A DNA stretch of 64,000 nucleotides from Alcaligenaceae bacterium (GTDB lineage Bacteria > Pseudomonadota > Gammaproteobacteria > Burkholderiales > Burkholderiaceae_B), in assembly GCA_013416435.1 (NCBI GenBank), contig JACCEN010000017.1:38756-102755 (forward strand), written 5' to 3'. Below are positions 26,156 through 34,785 of the stretch, piece after piece (positions within the stretch are counted from its first letter, which is position 1; each line of letters opens with the position of its first letter). Position numbers and translations under genes: made by a program. The notes under the pieces are model-generated. The model searched no databases. It was not told the DNA's origin and worked only from the letters and a program-made list of their open reading frames with translations.

Positions 26156-27021
26156 GGCGTCAATGTAGCACTTTTGGAGCCGGGGTCAGACCCCATACGG
26201 GGTCTGACCCCTTCGGCGATCGTACGGGGTCCGGCCCCTTCTGGCTTCCGATGCAGGAAACCCAGGACGGCGGACCGGCAACTGCCATATCGAGCGTCGT
26301 CAAGCAGATCGAGGCGGCGGCGGGGGCGGGGCAGGGGCACTGTCACGATATCGTGGATCGTGGATGCGGGGCCATCGCTAAGCAGCACGATGCGGTCGGA
26401 AAGAATCACCGCCTCGTCGACATCGTGCGTGGCAAGCACGATGGTGGTGTCGGTGGACGACGCCAGCGCCATCAATTCGTCCTGCAATTGGGCGCGGGTG
26501 GCGGTATCCAGCGCATTGAATGGCTCATCCATCAAGAGCACGCTGGGTTCGATGGCCAGCGCCCGGGCAATGCCCACGCGCTGGCGCATGCCCGCGGACA
26601 ATTCGCCGGGGTACTTGTCCAGCGCCTCCTGCAAGCCGACTTTCGACAAGGCGTGCCGGGCCATCGCTTTCAGTTGCGCCGCGGGGCGACGACGCGAGAA
26701 CGCCCTTTCCACCGCCAGATACACATTCTGAAAGCAACTGAGCCACGGCAGCAGATTGTGGTTCTGGAACACGATGGCGCGATCGCGTCCAGGGCAGGTG
26801 ATTTCCTTCCCGGCGCAAAGCAGGACGCCTTGCGTAGGCTGTTCAAGCCCGGCGATAAGATGCAGGAGGGTGGATTTACCGCAGCCGGAATGGCCGACCA
26901 GGCTTACGATTTCGCCCTTGCCGATCGTGAGATTGACGTCATGGAGAACGTGGCATGTTTCCTTGTCGTTGCGGAATCGGTGGCCCACATACTCCAGACG
27001 CAGATAATTCCTGGCTTTCAT
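26152..27021 (-). CDS. nitrate/sulfonate-type ABC transporter ATP-binding protein with repeat-encoded C-terminal tail
   Basis: 289 residues. Walker A GHSGCGKS, VFQNHNLLPWLSCFQNVYLA typical of NrtD/NasD/SsuB, signature LSAGMRQR, Walker B VLLMDEP, and THDVDEAVILSDRIVLLSDG. The last about 28 residues (from EGAGPRTIAEGVRPRMGSDP) are encoded by a half repeat (26224-26237) and a full palindrome (26182-26211) read in an open frame, and do not look like native protein. The gene overlaps the upstream permease (ATGA) and the downstream tag gene (4 nt). Confidence 0.9.
   Translation of the reverse strand: MKARNYLRLEYVGHRFRNDKETCHVLHDVNLTIGKGEIVSLVGHSGCGKSTLLHLIAGLEQPTQGVLLCAGKEITCPGRDRAIVFQNHNLLPWLSCFQNVYLAVERAFSRRRPAAQLKAMARHALSKVGLQEALDKYPGELSAGMRQRVGIARALAIEPSVLLMDEPFNALDTATRAQLQDELMALASSTDTTIVLATHDVDEAVILSDRIVLLSDGPASTIHDIVTVPLPRPRRRLDLLDDARYGSCRSAVLGFLHRKPEGAGPRTIAEGVRPRMGSDPGSKSATLTP
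26182..26237. repeat. palindromic repeat (26182-26211) plus half copy (26224-26237)
   Basis: Canonical arms around ATAC, followed by ACGGGGTCCGGCCCC, a decayed right half. Both are translated in the C-terminus of the ABC ATPase and lie just upstream of tag. Confidence 0.92.
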
Positions 27022-27848
27022 ATCTTTTGTCGATCCAATTTTCGTTTCAGCATCGTGGCGGGCAGGTCCAGCAGCAGCCCCAGTCCGCCGATCACCAGGA
27101 TGGCAATGAGAATGTTCTGGCCGTTCAGGCTCACCAGTTCATGCCGCAGCCAAGAACCCATGCCCCGCCCGCCCATGAACATTTCGGCGGCGATGGTGAC
27201 GATCCAGGCCGAGCCCAGTGCCTGCCGGGCGCCGCTGACCATGTTGGGCAGGGCGGACGGCAGCAGGATTCGTTTGAAGGCGCGCCATTCGCTCAAGCCC
27301 AGGACCTTGCCGACATTCATATAGTCACGGGGAACCTTGCGGATACCTTCGGCGGTACTCAGCACGACGGGCCATAGCGAACAGACGAAAATCGCCCAGG
27401 TCGTCGCATGCTGCTGCGTCTGGAAGATCAATAGCCCGAACGGAAGCCAGGCCAGGGGCGACACCGGCCGGAAGAGACTGATGACCGGCATGGAAACCGC
27501 CCTCAGCATGGGCAGCCGGCCCAGTGCGATGCCTGCGGGCAGGCCTAGCATCAGCGCCAGCGTGTAGCCGGCAAGCAGGTGCCCCAGGGACGCGGCGATG
27601 TTCCAGGCGATGCCGATGTCATGTCCGCCATAATCATGGAAGGGATCCGAGAACAGCCTGAGTGCCGCGGACAGCGTTTGCTCCGGCGGCGGAACGCGCG
27701 CCATGGAGAGCGATCCGGTCTTCCACAAGCCAAGCAGCAGCGCGAAACCCACGACCGGACCCGCCAGCGCGATTGCCATGCGCTGCGCCGTCGTCCTCCG
27801 ATCCTTGATCGGGGCGGGCGAAGTGCGGCGTGGGGCCCGGGCGTTCAT
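27018..27848 (-). CDS. nitrate/sulfonate/taurine-type ABC transporter permease
   Basis: 276 residues with about six membrane helices and the EAA-type loop (YMNVGKVLGLSEWRAFKRIL, LPSALPNMVSGARQALGSAW). LFRPVSPLAWLPFGLLIF resembles NrtB. Pairs with the ATPase encoded immediately downstream. The start is MNARAPRR at 27848; the frame extends upstream only through two palindromic repeats. No periplasmic binding protein gene is adjacent, so it must be encoded elsewhere or has been lost. Confidence 0.9.
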   Translation of the reverse strand: MNARAPRRTSPAPIKDRRTTAQRMAIALAGPVVGFALLLGLWKTGSLSMARVPPPEQTLSAALRLFSDPFHDYGGHDIGIAWNIAASLGHLLAGYTLALMLGLPAGIALGRLPMLRAVSMPVISLFRPVSPLAWLPFGLLIFQTQQHATTWAIFVCSLWPVVLSTAEGIRKVPRDYMNVGKVLGLSEWRAFKRILLPSALPNMVSGARQALGSAWIVTIAAEMFMGGRGMGSWLRHELVSLNGQNILIAILVIGGLGLLLDLPATMLKRKLDRQKI

Positions 27849-28001
27849 GCGTCTTTCCTTTTGCTGCGGCAGATGGCGTCGTGATGAATGACGCAAGTTC
27901 GATGCCAGTTTTTCTGCACTGCATGAATGGTACGGAAGAGGAGCGGAGATGGTTCTATGCTGCATCTGCTTTGGTGCTGGCGCACCATTTTGGTGCGGAG
28001 A

Positions 28002-28115
28002 GGGGTCAGACCCCGTACGGGGTCTGACCCCGACCCCTACGGCGGATATTGATTCAGGGGTCAGACCCCATGCGGGGTCTGACCCCTGCTCCATATTGAT
28101 TGAGGGTCTGACCTC
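28002..28115. repeat. two palindromic repeats (28002-28031, 28057-28086) and a half copy (28104-28115)
   Basis: Two canonical copies with centres GTAC and ATGC in the divergent region between the ABC permease and dinB. A half copy (GAGGGTCTGACC) runs into TATAAT at 28116-28121, so dinB transcription signals may lie partly in repeat-derived DNA. Confidence 0.93.
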
Positions 28116-28133
28116 TATAATCCTGTTTCAATC

Positions 28134-29291
28134 ATGGACATCGATCAACCACGCCGCATTGCGCATTTGGACATGGACGCCTTCTACGCGTCGGTGGAGC
28201 TGCTGCGGTATCCCGAATTGCGCGGCCTGCCGCTGGTCATCGGCGGTGGAAGAGCGTCGCAGCCGCGTACGCTGCCGGACGGCTCCCGCGAGTTTGCGCG
28301 CCTGGAATCCTATGCCGGGCGGGGGGTGGTGACCACCTCGACCTATGAGGCCCGCGCGCTGGGCGTGTTTTCGGCCATGGGCATGATGAAAGCCGCTCAG
28401 CTTGCGCCCGAGGCGGTCTTGCTGCCGGTGGACTTCACCGCCTACCGTCATTATTCGCGGCTGTTCAAGAGCGCTGTCGCCGATATCGCCGACCACATCG
28501 AGAATCGCGGAATCGATGAAATCTACATTGATCTGAGCCAGCATCCCGAGGAAACCCTCGCGCTGGCGCAGCGGATCAAGCACGCGGTAAAGTCAGCCAC
28601 CGGCCTTTCGTGTTCGATCGGCATTTCGCCCAACAAGCTCCTGTCCAAGATCGCATCCGACCTGGACAAGCCCGACGGGCTGACCATCATCGGGCCGGGC
28701 GATCTTGAAAAGCGCATATGGCCCTTGCCCGTCGGGAAGGTGAACGGCATCGGGCCCAAGGCGAATGCCCGGCTGGCGATGCTGGGCATCACAACCATCC
28801 ATGACCTCGCACATGCGCCTCCGGACCTGTTGCAACAGCATTTCGGACTGTCCTACGCGCGCTGGCTGGTGGACGTGTCGCACGGCGTGGACCACCGGCC
28901 GGTCGTCACCCATTCCACCCCAAAATCCATCAGCCGCGAAACCACCTTCGAGCGCGACTTGCACGTCAAGCGCGATCGCGAGCAGCTGTCGCGTATTTTT
29001 CTCGAGCTGTGCGAAGAGCTGGCAGGCGACTTGCTGGCCAAGGGGTATGTGGGCCGGACGATTGGAATCAAGCTGCGTTTCGATGATTTCAGGACGGTGA
29101 CGCGCGACACCACGCTGCCGGTCCCCACGGGAGATGCAAAAGCAATACACCGGGCAGCAGGCCTGTGCCTGAAGCGGGTGCGCTTCGAACATCGGCTCCG
29201 CTTGCTGGGAGTCCGGGTCAGCGGGTTGTCGTCGATGTCAGACGGAGATGAAGCGGCGCTCAGGGCTCCGGTTCAGCTGAGTTTGTATTGA
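28134..29291 (+). CDS. dinB: DNA polymerase IV (Y family)
   Basis: 385 residues. HLDMDAFYASVE and DEIYIDLS provide the catalytic acidic residues, CSIGISPNKLLSKIASDLDK is the Y-family signature, and the C-terminus QLSLY is a beta-clamp binding motif. Translesion DNA synthesis. I see no clear LexA box upstream. The leader contains palindromic repeats up to 18 nt before the start codon. Confidence 0.95.
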   Translation: MDIDQPRRIAHLDMDAFYASVELLRYPELRGLPLVIGGGRASQPRTLPDGSREFARLESYAGRGVVTTSTYEARALGVFSAMGMMKAAQLAPEAVLLPVDFTAYRHYSRLFKSAVADIADHIENRGIDEIYIDLSQHPEETLALAQRIKHAVKSATGLSCSIGISPNKLLSKIASDLDKPDGLTIIGPGDLEKRIWPLPVGKVNGIGPKANARLAMLGITTIHDLAHAPPDLLQQHFGLSYARWLVDVSHGVDHRPVVTHSTPKSISRETTFERDLHVKRDREQLSRIFLELCEELAGDLLAKGYVGRTIGIKLRFDDFRTVTRDTTLPVPTGDAKAIHRAAGLCLKRVRFEHRLRLLGVRVSGLSSMSDGDEAALRAPVQLSLY

Positions 29292-29445
29292 TCCAAGATT
29301 GTCGGTTGCCGGACAGTTATAACAAATAATCCAAAATAAATATTCTTATATTTGTTTTAGTTATATATAAGTAAGTATCTATTCGTTATAAAACGCCGTC
29401 CAGCTTGATAGTATGAACTGTCTCGTTTTTGAACCAGGAACAAAC
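29292..29445. promoter_or_regulatory. A+T-rich leader upstream of the cystine-type binding protein
   Basis: This 154-nt gap contains a strikingly A+T-rich core (about 29315-29390) in otherwise G+C-rich DNA. TTATAACAAATA on one side and TATTTGTTTTAGTTATA on the other form a loose inverted repeat. It probably holds the promoter and an activator site for the transporter genes; I cannot name the regulator. Confidence 0.45.
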
Positions 29446-30258
29446 ATGAAGTTCTCGCAATTTTTCCGCGGTGCGATCGCCGCGGGCGTGGTGGCGGCGG
29501 CGTCCTTGGGTGCGGCGGCTGCGGCACACGCCGCCGATTTGCTGGACACCGTCAAGGAACGCGGTACCTTGATCGTGGGCGTGGAAGGCACTTATCCTCC
29601 CTTTAACTTCGTCGACGCCAAAACGGGCGAGCTGGATGGCTTCGACATCGACGTATCCAAACTCGTCGCCGAGCGGCTGGGGGTCAAGGTCCAGTTCGTG
29701 AAGACCGAGTGGAGCGCCATATTGGCGGGTCTTACTTCCGGCAAGTTCGACGTGATCGTCAATCAGGTGGGAATCACCCCCGAGCGTCAGAAAACCTTCG
29801 ATTTCTCGGTACCCTATGTTGCCTCCAGCCCCCAATTCATACTGCGCAAGAATGACGAAAGCGGCTATGCCAGTTTCGCCGACCTGAAGGGCAAGAAGCT
29901 GGGCGTGTCGCAGGGCAGCAACTACGAGGCCCTGGCCAAGGCGCAGGAAGGGGTGGAAGTGAAAAGCTATCCGGGCGCACCCGAGTATCTTTCCGACCTG
30001 GTCAGCCGCCGCGTCGATGCGGCGTTGAACGACCAGTTGATGACGGCCTATCTGGTCAAGACGTCCAATATCCCCATCAAGGGCGGAGCGATCGTGGGCG
30101 AGCCCAAGTTCAATGGCATTCCTTTCCGCAAGGGCAACCCCGAGTTCGAGGCGGCAATCAACAAGGCGCTGCAAGACTCCTTTGCGGACGGCGAGTTTGC
30201 CAAGATCTCGAACAAGTGGTTTGGCATTGACGTCAGCCAGGTACGCAAGCCGGAGTAA
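29446..30258 (+). CDS. cystine/polar amino acid ABC transporter substrate-binding protein
   Basis: 270 residues. Signal peptide ending AAAHAAD, then KERGTLIVGVEGTYPPFNFV, GFDIDVSKLVAERLGVKVQF, DVIVNQVGITPERQKTFDFS and FADLKGKKLGVSQGSNYEAL. The arrangement resembles E. coli TcyJ (FliY). Captures cystine or a related amino acid in the periplasm. ATG 29446 follows AGGA. A permease follows after a palindromic repeat; no ATPase gene is adjacent. Confidence 0.88.
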   Translation: MKFSQFFRGAIAAGVVAAASLGAAAAAHAADLLDTVKERGTLIVGVEGTYPPFNFVDAKTGELDGFDIDVSKLVAERLGVKVQFVKTEWSAILAGLTSGKFDVIVNQVGITPERQKTFDFSVPYVASSPQFILRKNDESGYASFADLKGKKLGVSQGSNYEALAKAQEGVEVKSYPGAPEYLSDLVSRRVDAALNDQLMTAYLVKTSNIPIKGGAIVGEPKFNGIPFRKGNPEFEAAINKALQDSFADGEFAKISNKWFGIDVSQVRKPE

Positions 30259-30282
30259 CCGGAACCTAGGGCCTGCAAGCCC

Positions 30283-30312
30283 GGGGTCAGACCCCGTATG
30301 GGGTCTGACCCC
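30283..30312. repeat. palindromic repeat between binding protein and permease genes
   Basis: Canonical arms around GTAT, 25 nt after the binding-protein stop and 33 nt before the permease start. A stable stem here could separate expression of the two genes. Confidence 0.95.
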
Positions 30313-30345
30313 GCCCCCGGCGCTAACAGGCCGTAGCTTAGAACC

Positions 30346-31014
30346 ATGAACTTTCTTGAACTCATGGCGTTGGCCGCGCCCATTCTTCTGAAGGGCACGG
30401 CCTATACGCTCATCTTCGCGTTTTCCGCCATGTTCGGCGGCCTGGTCGTGGGCTTCGCCATCGCGGTGGCGCGCATCATCCCCAGCCGATGGAGCCAGGT
30501 GCCGGCCACCGTATATGTCAGCATGATGCGTGGGACGCCGCTGTTGGTGCAGGTTTTCATCATCTATTACGGCCTGCCCAGCATCGGTATTTCATTCGAG
30601 CCATTGACGGCCGGCGTGCTCGCCCTGAGCCTGAACGCGGGGGCGTATATCTCCGAAAGCTTGCGCGGGGCGATTCTGGGCATCTCGCGCGGGCAATGGT
30701 CGGCGGGCTACAGCCTGGGCATGAATTACTGGCAGAACCTGCGGTATATCGTGGTGCCCCAGGCTTTGCGCCTGGCGGTGCCGTCCATGAGCAACAGCCT
30801 GATCAGCCTGATCAAGGACACTTCCCTGGTGTCCGTCATTACGGTGACGGAATTGCTGTTGGCCACCAAGGATGTCATTGCCACGACTTTCCAGCCATTG
30901 CCGCTGTATTTGGCCGCCGCCGCCATCTATTGGGTGCTCAGCCTGGGCCTGGAGCAGGTGCAGCTGCGCCTGGAAAGGTATTTCGGCAAGGGCCAGGCCT
31001 CGCATGGGGTTTGA
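30346..31014 (+). CDS. amino acid ABC transporter permease (cystine-type, His/Glu/Gln/Arg/opine family)
   Basis: 222 residues with five or so membrane helices. MRGTPLLVQVFIIYYGLP, LSLNAGAYISESLRGAILGI, GQWSAGYSLGMNYWQNLRYI and VPQALRLAVPSMSNSLISLI are typical HisMQ/TcyL blocks. Partner of the upstream binding protein. The final residues GQASHGV and the TGA are encoded by 30991-31014, which matches the dispersed repeat with only four transitions, so the native end has probably been replaced. Confidence 0.9.
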   Translation: MNFLELMALAAPILLKGTAYTLIFAFSAMFGGLVVGFAIAVARIIPSRWSQVPATVYVSMMRGTPLLVQVFIIYYGLPSIGISFEPLTAGVLALSLNAGAYISESLRGAILGISRGQWSAGYSLGMNYWQNLRYIVVPQALRLAVPSMSNSLISLIKDTSLVSVITVTELLLATKDVIATTFQPLPLYLAAAAIYWVLSLGLEQVQLRLERYFGKGQASHGV

Positions 31015-31095
31015 TGAAGGGCCTGGGGTCAGACCCACATGGGGTCTGACCCCCTCCAGAACGCTCAGGGTCAGACCCCATGCGGGGTCTGACCC
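30991..31095. repeat. decayed repeat (30991-31014) and two palindromic repeats (31025-31053, 31068-31095)
   Basis: The first differs from the GCAT-centre form by four transitions over 24 nt and ends the permease gene. The second has a short centre (29 bp) and the third slightly trimmed ends. A further half copy at 31109-31122 supplies the stop of the convergent MOSC gene. Confidence 0.88.
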
Positions 31096-31108
31096 GTGCT
31101 CCATCCGA

Positions 31109-31981
31109 TCAGACCCCGTATTCCGGCACGACCTCTTCCCCGACCGACAGGCGCGAGCCCGGGTTGGCGCCGGCTACGACGGCATTGACGCCAAACAGGA
31201 CGCCTTCTTCGAACTGGCGGTGCTGCGCCAGCGTGAGGCCCGGCTCGGAACGTGATTCCGCTGTGGCCTGGTCGATGTTGGGAATGGGGCAGCGCGCGCA
31301 GCGCTTCACCAAGGCCAGTGTCATGGGACCCGCCCGGACGGCGGACAGGTAGTCTTCTTCGTAGGGCTCCAGCCCCTGCAGCACGATATTCGGCCGGAAC
31401 CGATTCATGGGGACGGGCGGCTCGCCTTTGGCGGCCAGTTGCTGATTGAGTTCATCCAGCGAGGCCTGGTTCGCCAGCAGGAAGGGGAAGCCGTCGGCAA
31501 AGCCGAAGCGATGCCTTTCGGGAAATCCGGGCACGAGATCGTAGTTGTCCAGTCGCCAACGGTGGACATGATCCGGACTGGCGATGCGTGCAGCCAGGGG
31601 GTGTACCCGCAGCAGCCGGCAAGGCGTCCGCAGGAAGTCGCTGAGCCAGCCCGCCACGCCGTCGCCTTCGTCGAAACCCAAGGTGTCGCTGCGCCAGATC
31701 CGGACGGGCACCTGGGCGGGCTCATCGGTGTCTATCAGCCAGCGAACCGTTTGGGGGGACATGCCGGGCGCCGAGAGCACCAGGTCGTCGCCCGAGAATG
31801 CGGGCCGTATCAATGCCATGCGGGCATGCTGGCGCTGGGTCATGAAGACGCCCTGGCCGTCGACAATGACCCATTGGCGATCGCGAAACAGGCCGCCCTG
31901 GCTGACGGAAGATTGGGTATGGTCGATGCCGGCGCAGGATTTGACCGGGTAGGAATGCAGGCTGAGTATCGTGACGGTCAT
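31109..31981 (-). CDS. MOSC domain-containing protein (YcbX/mARC-like)
   Basis: 290 residues. N-terminal MOSC beta-barrel (LHSYPVKSCAGIDHTQSSVS, GLFRDRQWVIVDGQGVFMTQ), then FPFLLANQASLDELN, MNRFRPNIVL and KRCARCPIPNIDQATAE with the conserved Cys region that binds molybdenum cofactor in this family. Such proteins reduce N-hydroxylated compounds. There is no C-terminal ferredoxin domain as in full-length YcbX. MTVTILSL at 31981 is the likely start. The final residues PEYGV and stop come from half a palindromic repeat. Confidence 0.88.
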   Translation of the reverse strand: MTVTILSLHSYPVKSCAGIDHTQSSVSQGGLFRDRQWVIVDGQGVFMTQRQHARMALIRPAFSGDDLVLSAPGMSPQTVRWLIDTDEPAQVPVRIWRSDTLGFDEGDGVAGWLSDFLRTPCRLLRVHPLAARIASPDHVHRWRLDNYDLVPGFPERHRFGFADGFPFLLANQASLDELNQQLAAKGEPPVPMNRFRPNIVLQGLEPYEEDYLSAVRAGPMTLALVKRCARCPIPNIDQATAESRSEPGLTLAQHRQFEEGVLFGVNAVVAGANPGSRLSVGEEVVPEYGV

Positions 31982-32064
31982 GGCGGTCCGATGAGAGGCA
32001 CCGGAATTCCGGTGTATTTGGCGCATAATACCCGCTCGGCAAAACATACTGCAAAGGAAGTTTC

Positions 32065-32967
32065 ATGCCCCTCATGGACTGGCTGGCGGCGTTGGTGCTC
32101 ATTACCGCCTGGGGCCTGAATTTCGTGGTCATCAAGCTTGGGCTGAGCGAGATCCCACCCCTGCTGCTGGGTGCGCTGCGCTTCGTCCTGGTGGCTTTTC
32201 CCGCCATATTCTTCATCAAGCGTCCTCAATTGTCCTGGCGCCTTATTCTGGCGTATGGCCTGACGATCAGCCTGGGCCAGTTCGTATTCCTGTTCATCGC
32301 CCTGTATGTCGGCATGCCCGCCGGGCTGGCTTCGCTGGTGCTTCAGTCGCAGGCGTTCTTCACGGTCCTGCTTGCGGCTCTGCTCGTGAGGGAAAACATA
32401 CGTTGGAACAATGCGCTCGGCTTGGCTGTTGCCGTTCTGGGGCTCGTGCTGATCGAACGTGGAGCCGAAAGCGGCGATATGCCGCTGCTGGGGTTCCTTC
32501 TGACCTTGATGGCGGCGTTTTGCTGGGCCATGGGGAATATGGTCGCCAAGAAAGCCGGCAAGGCCGACGTGCTTGGCTTGGTGGCATGGGGGGCGCTGGT
32601 GCCGCCGATACCGTTTTTTGCCTTGTCGCTGGTATTCGAGGGTCCCGAAGCCATCCGGCATAGCCTGGCCCATGTCAGCGGCGTCGGCATATTCGCCGTG
32701 CTGTACCTTTCCTTTGTCGCAACCATTGTCGGATACGTAATATGGGGAAGGTTGCTGGCTCGGCATCCCGCAAGCAAGGTAGCGCCCCTGAGCCTGCTCG
32801 TCCCCCTGGTCGGGCTGATTTCCGCCTCCGTCTTCCTGAACGAGCGGCTGCGGGCGATCCAGTGGCTGGGCGGCGCGGTGGTCATGCTGGGTCTCATCGT
32901 CAACATATTCGGTCCTCGCATCTTGGGCGGTCTTGCGCGTCGTGGGCGCGGGCCTTCAGGAACATGA
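32065..32967 (+). CDS. eamA: EamA, DMT-superfamily O-acetylserine/cysteine exporter
   Basis: 300 residues with ten membrane helices in two EamA repeats. AWGLNFVVIKLGL, LRFVLVAFPAIFFIKRP, FGMPAGLASLVLQ-type block (GMPAGLASLVLQSQAFFTVL), FVATIVGYVIWG and VAPLSLLVPLVGL match E. coli EamA strongly. Its start has AAGGAAG upstream. It is divergent from the MOSC gene and upstream of the aminotransferase. Confidence 0.9.
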   Translation: MPLMDWLAALVLITAWGLNFVVIKLGLSEIPPLLLGALRFVLVAFPAIFFIKRPQLSWRLILAYGLTISLGQFVFLFIALYVGMPAGLASLVLQSQAFFTVLLAALLVRENIRWNNALGLAVAVLGLVLIERGAESGDMPLLGFLLTLMAAFCWAMGNMVAKKAGKADVLGLVAWGALVPPIPFFALSLVFEGPEAIRHSLAHVSGVGIFAVLYLSFVATIVGYVIWGRLLARHPASKVAPLSLLVPLVGLISASVFLNERLRAIQWLGGAVVMLGLIVNIFGPRILGGLARRGRGPSGT

Positions 32968-33033
32968 CTGCGTTAAAATTCCACGCGCAGGGTATGCTGC
33001 CATTACCGCTACTTTTGACTACAGGATGCAAAA

Positions 33034-34224
33034 ATGAAATTTGATCGGTCGGGCGTGGACGCGCTCATGGAAATTACCTCGCGTCCCGAACTGGTTTTCG
33101 TGCGCGGACAAGGCTCGTGGCTGGAAGACCACAATGGCAAGCGATACCTCGATATCGTGCAGGGCTGGGCAGTGAACAGCCTGGGCCATTGCCCGCCCGA
33201 GCTGGTCAAAGCGGTGAACGAGCAGGCCGCCGTGTTGATCAATCCTTCGCCGGCGTTCTACAACCAGCCGTCCATGGAACTGGCCAAGCGCCTTACCGGG
33301 GCATCCTGCTTTGATCGCATCTTCTTCGCCAACAGTGGCGCCGAAGCCAACGAAGGCGCCATCAAGCTGGCGCGCAAGTGGGGGCAGCTCAAGCGCAATG
33401 GCGCCTACAAGATCATTACCTTCGACCACAGCTTTCACGGCCGCACGCTGGCCACCATGTCGGCGTCGGGCAAACCGGGCTGGGACCGCATTTTCGCACC
33501 GCAGGTCGAAGGCTTCCCCAAGGCGAACCTCAATGATCTCGATTCGGTGCGCGCCTTGATCGACGACCAGACCGTGGCGATCATGCTGGAACCCGTACAG
33601 GGCGAGGCCGGTGTCATGCCCGCCACGCGCGACTTCATGCAGTCTTTGCGAAAACTGGCCGACGAACACGGCCTGCTGTTGATCGTGGACGAAGTTCAAA
33701 CCGGCATGGGCCGCACGGGCAAGATGTTCGCCTACCAGCTTTCGGACATCACGCCGGACATCATGACGCTGGGCAAAGGCATAGGCGGCGGGGTTCCCCT
33801 GGCGGCCTTGTGTGCCCGCGAAGAGGTGTCGGTGTTTTCGCATGGTGATCAGGGCGGCACCTACAACGGAAATCCGCTGATGACGGCGGCGGGCGTGGCG
33901 GTATTCGATGCGCTGGCAGCGCCTGGTTTCATGGATAGCGTGAATGCCCGCGCCGCCCAGCTTTCGAAAGGCTTGAATGCGCTGTCCGACAAGTGGGGTA
34001 TGAAGGGCGAGCGCGGCGAAGGATTGCTGCGCGCCCTGATGCTCGATCGCGACGACGGCCCCGCCATCGTCGACGCGGCACGCGACTGGTCGCCGGAAGG
34101 GATGCTGCTCAATGCGCCGCGTCCCAGCCTGCTGCGCTTCATGCCGGCGCTGAACATCACCGAGCAGGAAGTCGATCTGATGCTGGCCCGGCTGGACGAG
34201 GTCATCGCCAAGGTTCGCGGCTGA
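33034..34224 (+). CDS. argD: class-III PLP-dependent aminotransferase, acetylornithine type
   Basis: 396 residues. FFANSGAEANEGAIKLARKW, FDHSFHGRTLATMSASGKPG, LEPVQGEAGV, LLIVDEVQTGMGRTGK and LGKGIGGGVPLAAL with the PLP-binding Lys. The length and blocks fit acetylornithine/succinyldiaminopimelate aminotransferases, though related ornithine-type transaminases cannot be excluded. A clear Rho-independent terminator follows. Confidence 0.85.
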   Translation: MKFDRSGVDALMEITSRPELVFVRGQGSWLEDHNGKRYLDIVQGWAVNSLGHCPPELVKAVNEQAAVLINPSPAFYNQPSMELAKRLTGASCFDRIFFANSGAEANEGAIKLARKWGQLKRNGAYKIITFDHSFHGRTLATMSASGKPGWDRIFAPQVEGFPKANLNDLDSVRALIDDQTVAIMLEPVQGEAGVMPATRDFMQSLRKLADEHGLLLIVDEVQTGMGRTGKMFAYQLSDITPDIMTLGKGIGGGVPLAALCAREEVSVFSHGDQGGTYNGNPLMTAAGVAVFDALAAPGFMDSVNARAAQLSKGLNALSDKWGMKGERGEGLLRALMLDRDDGPAIVDAARDWSPEGMLLNAPRPSLLRFMPALNITEQEVDLMLARLDEVIAKVRG

Positions 34225-34248
34225 TCTGACTGAAGCTGTTCGATGCAA

Positions 34249-34275
34249 GGGCCGCCTTCGGGCGGCCTTTTCCTT
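34249..34275 (+). terminator. Rho-independent terminator after argD
   Basis: GGCCGCC-TTCG-GGCGGCC stem with a UUCG-type tetraloop followed by TTTTCCTTT, starting 25 nt after the aminotransferase stop. Confidence 0.9.
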
Positions 34276-34314
34276 TCCGCCGAACCCGTCACGCACGCTG
34301 TGAATACCCGCTCC

Positions 34315-34344
34315 GAGCCAAACCAATAGCTATTGGTTTGGCTC
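34315..34344. repeat. 30-bp perfect palindrome, unrelated to the dispersed family
   Basis: GAGCCAAACCAATAG followed directly by its reverse complement. It lies between the argD terminator and the LysR remnant, next to a rearrangement scar. Could be an operator, a terminator without T-tract or a fossil junction. Confidence 0.85.
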
Positions 34345-34381
34345 AGGGATGGCTTGGTTCTGGTGTGCGCGCTTCAGCTTG

Positions 34382-34785
34382 TCACTCAGTCAGCAGTGCA
34401 TGCGGAAAACGGTCGGGAAGCTCGCACATGAAGTCATAGAAGGTTTGTGCGGCCTCAGACAGTGTCGCGCTTTTGTTCTTGTATAGGCCTACCTTCATCA
34501 TGACGTGGGGATCTACGATGCGAACCACAACGACATCATGAATACGCAGGTATTTAAGCGCGTATTCCGCAAATATCGTAACGCCGTCACCGGACTCCAC
34601 GACGGACAGCATGCTATGCAGCTGCGAAAGCTCTATGACAGGCGTGCGAGAGAAGTCTTGCCCCGTGTCGGCGTGCAGCTGTGCTAAAGATCGTTTGCTC
34701 GAAAGCACCAATGTCTGTTGGGCGGCTTCTTCCCAGGTCACGGATTCACGATGCGCAAAGGCGTGGCGCTTGCCCACCACGAGCG
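34382..34785 (-). pseudogene. LysR-family regulator, C-terminal fragment (5' end lost)
   Basis: About 132 residues of a LysR effector-binding domain (LVVGKRHAFAHRESVTWEEA, IELSQLHSMLSVVESGDGVT, IFAEYALKY, MMKVGLYKNKSATLSEAAQT) ending in a normal C-terminus. The helix-turn-helix half is absent: the reading frame stops being LysR-like at about 34785, exactly where the divergent enoyl-CoA hydratase fragment begins. A deletion has removed the 5' ends of both genes. Confidence 0.8.

Noticed and set aside
33019..34326. 435-codon open frame on the - strand
   Set aside because: Antisense to the class-III aminotransferase.
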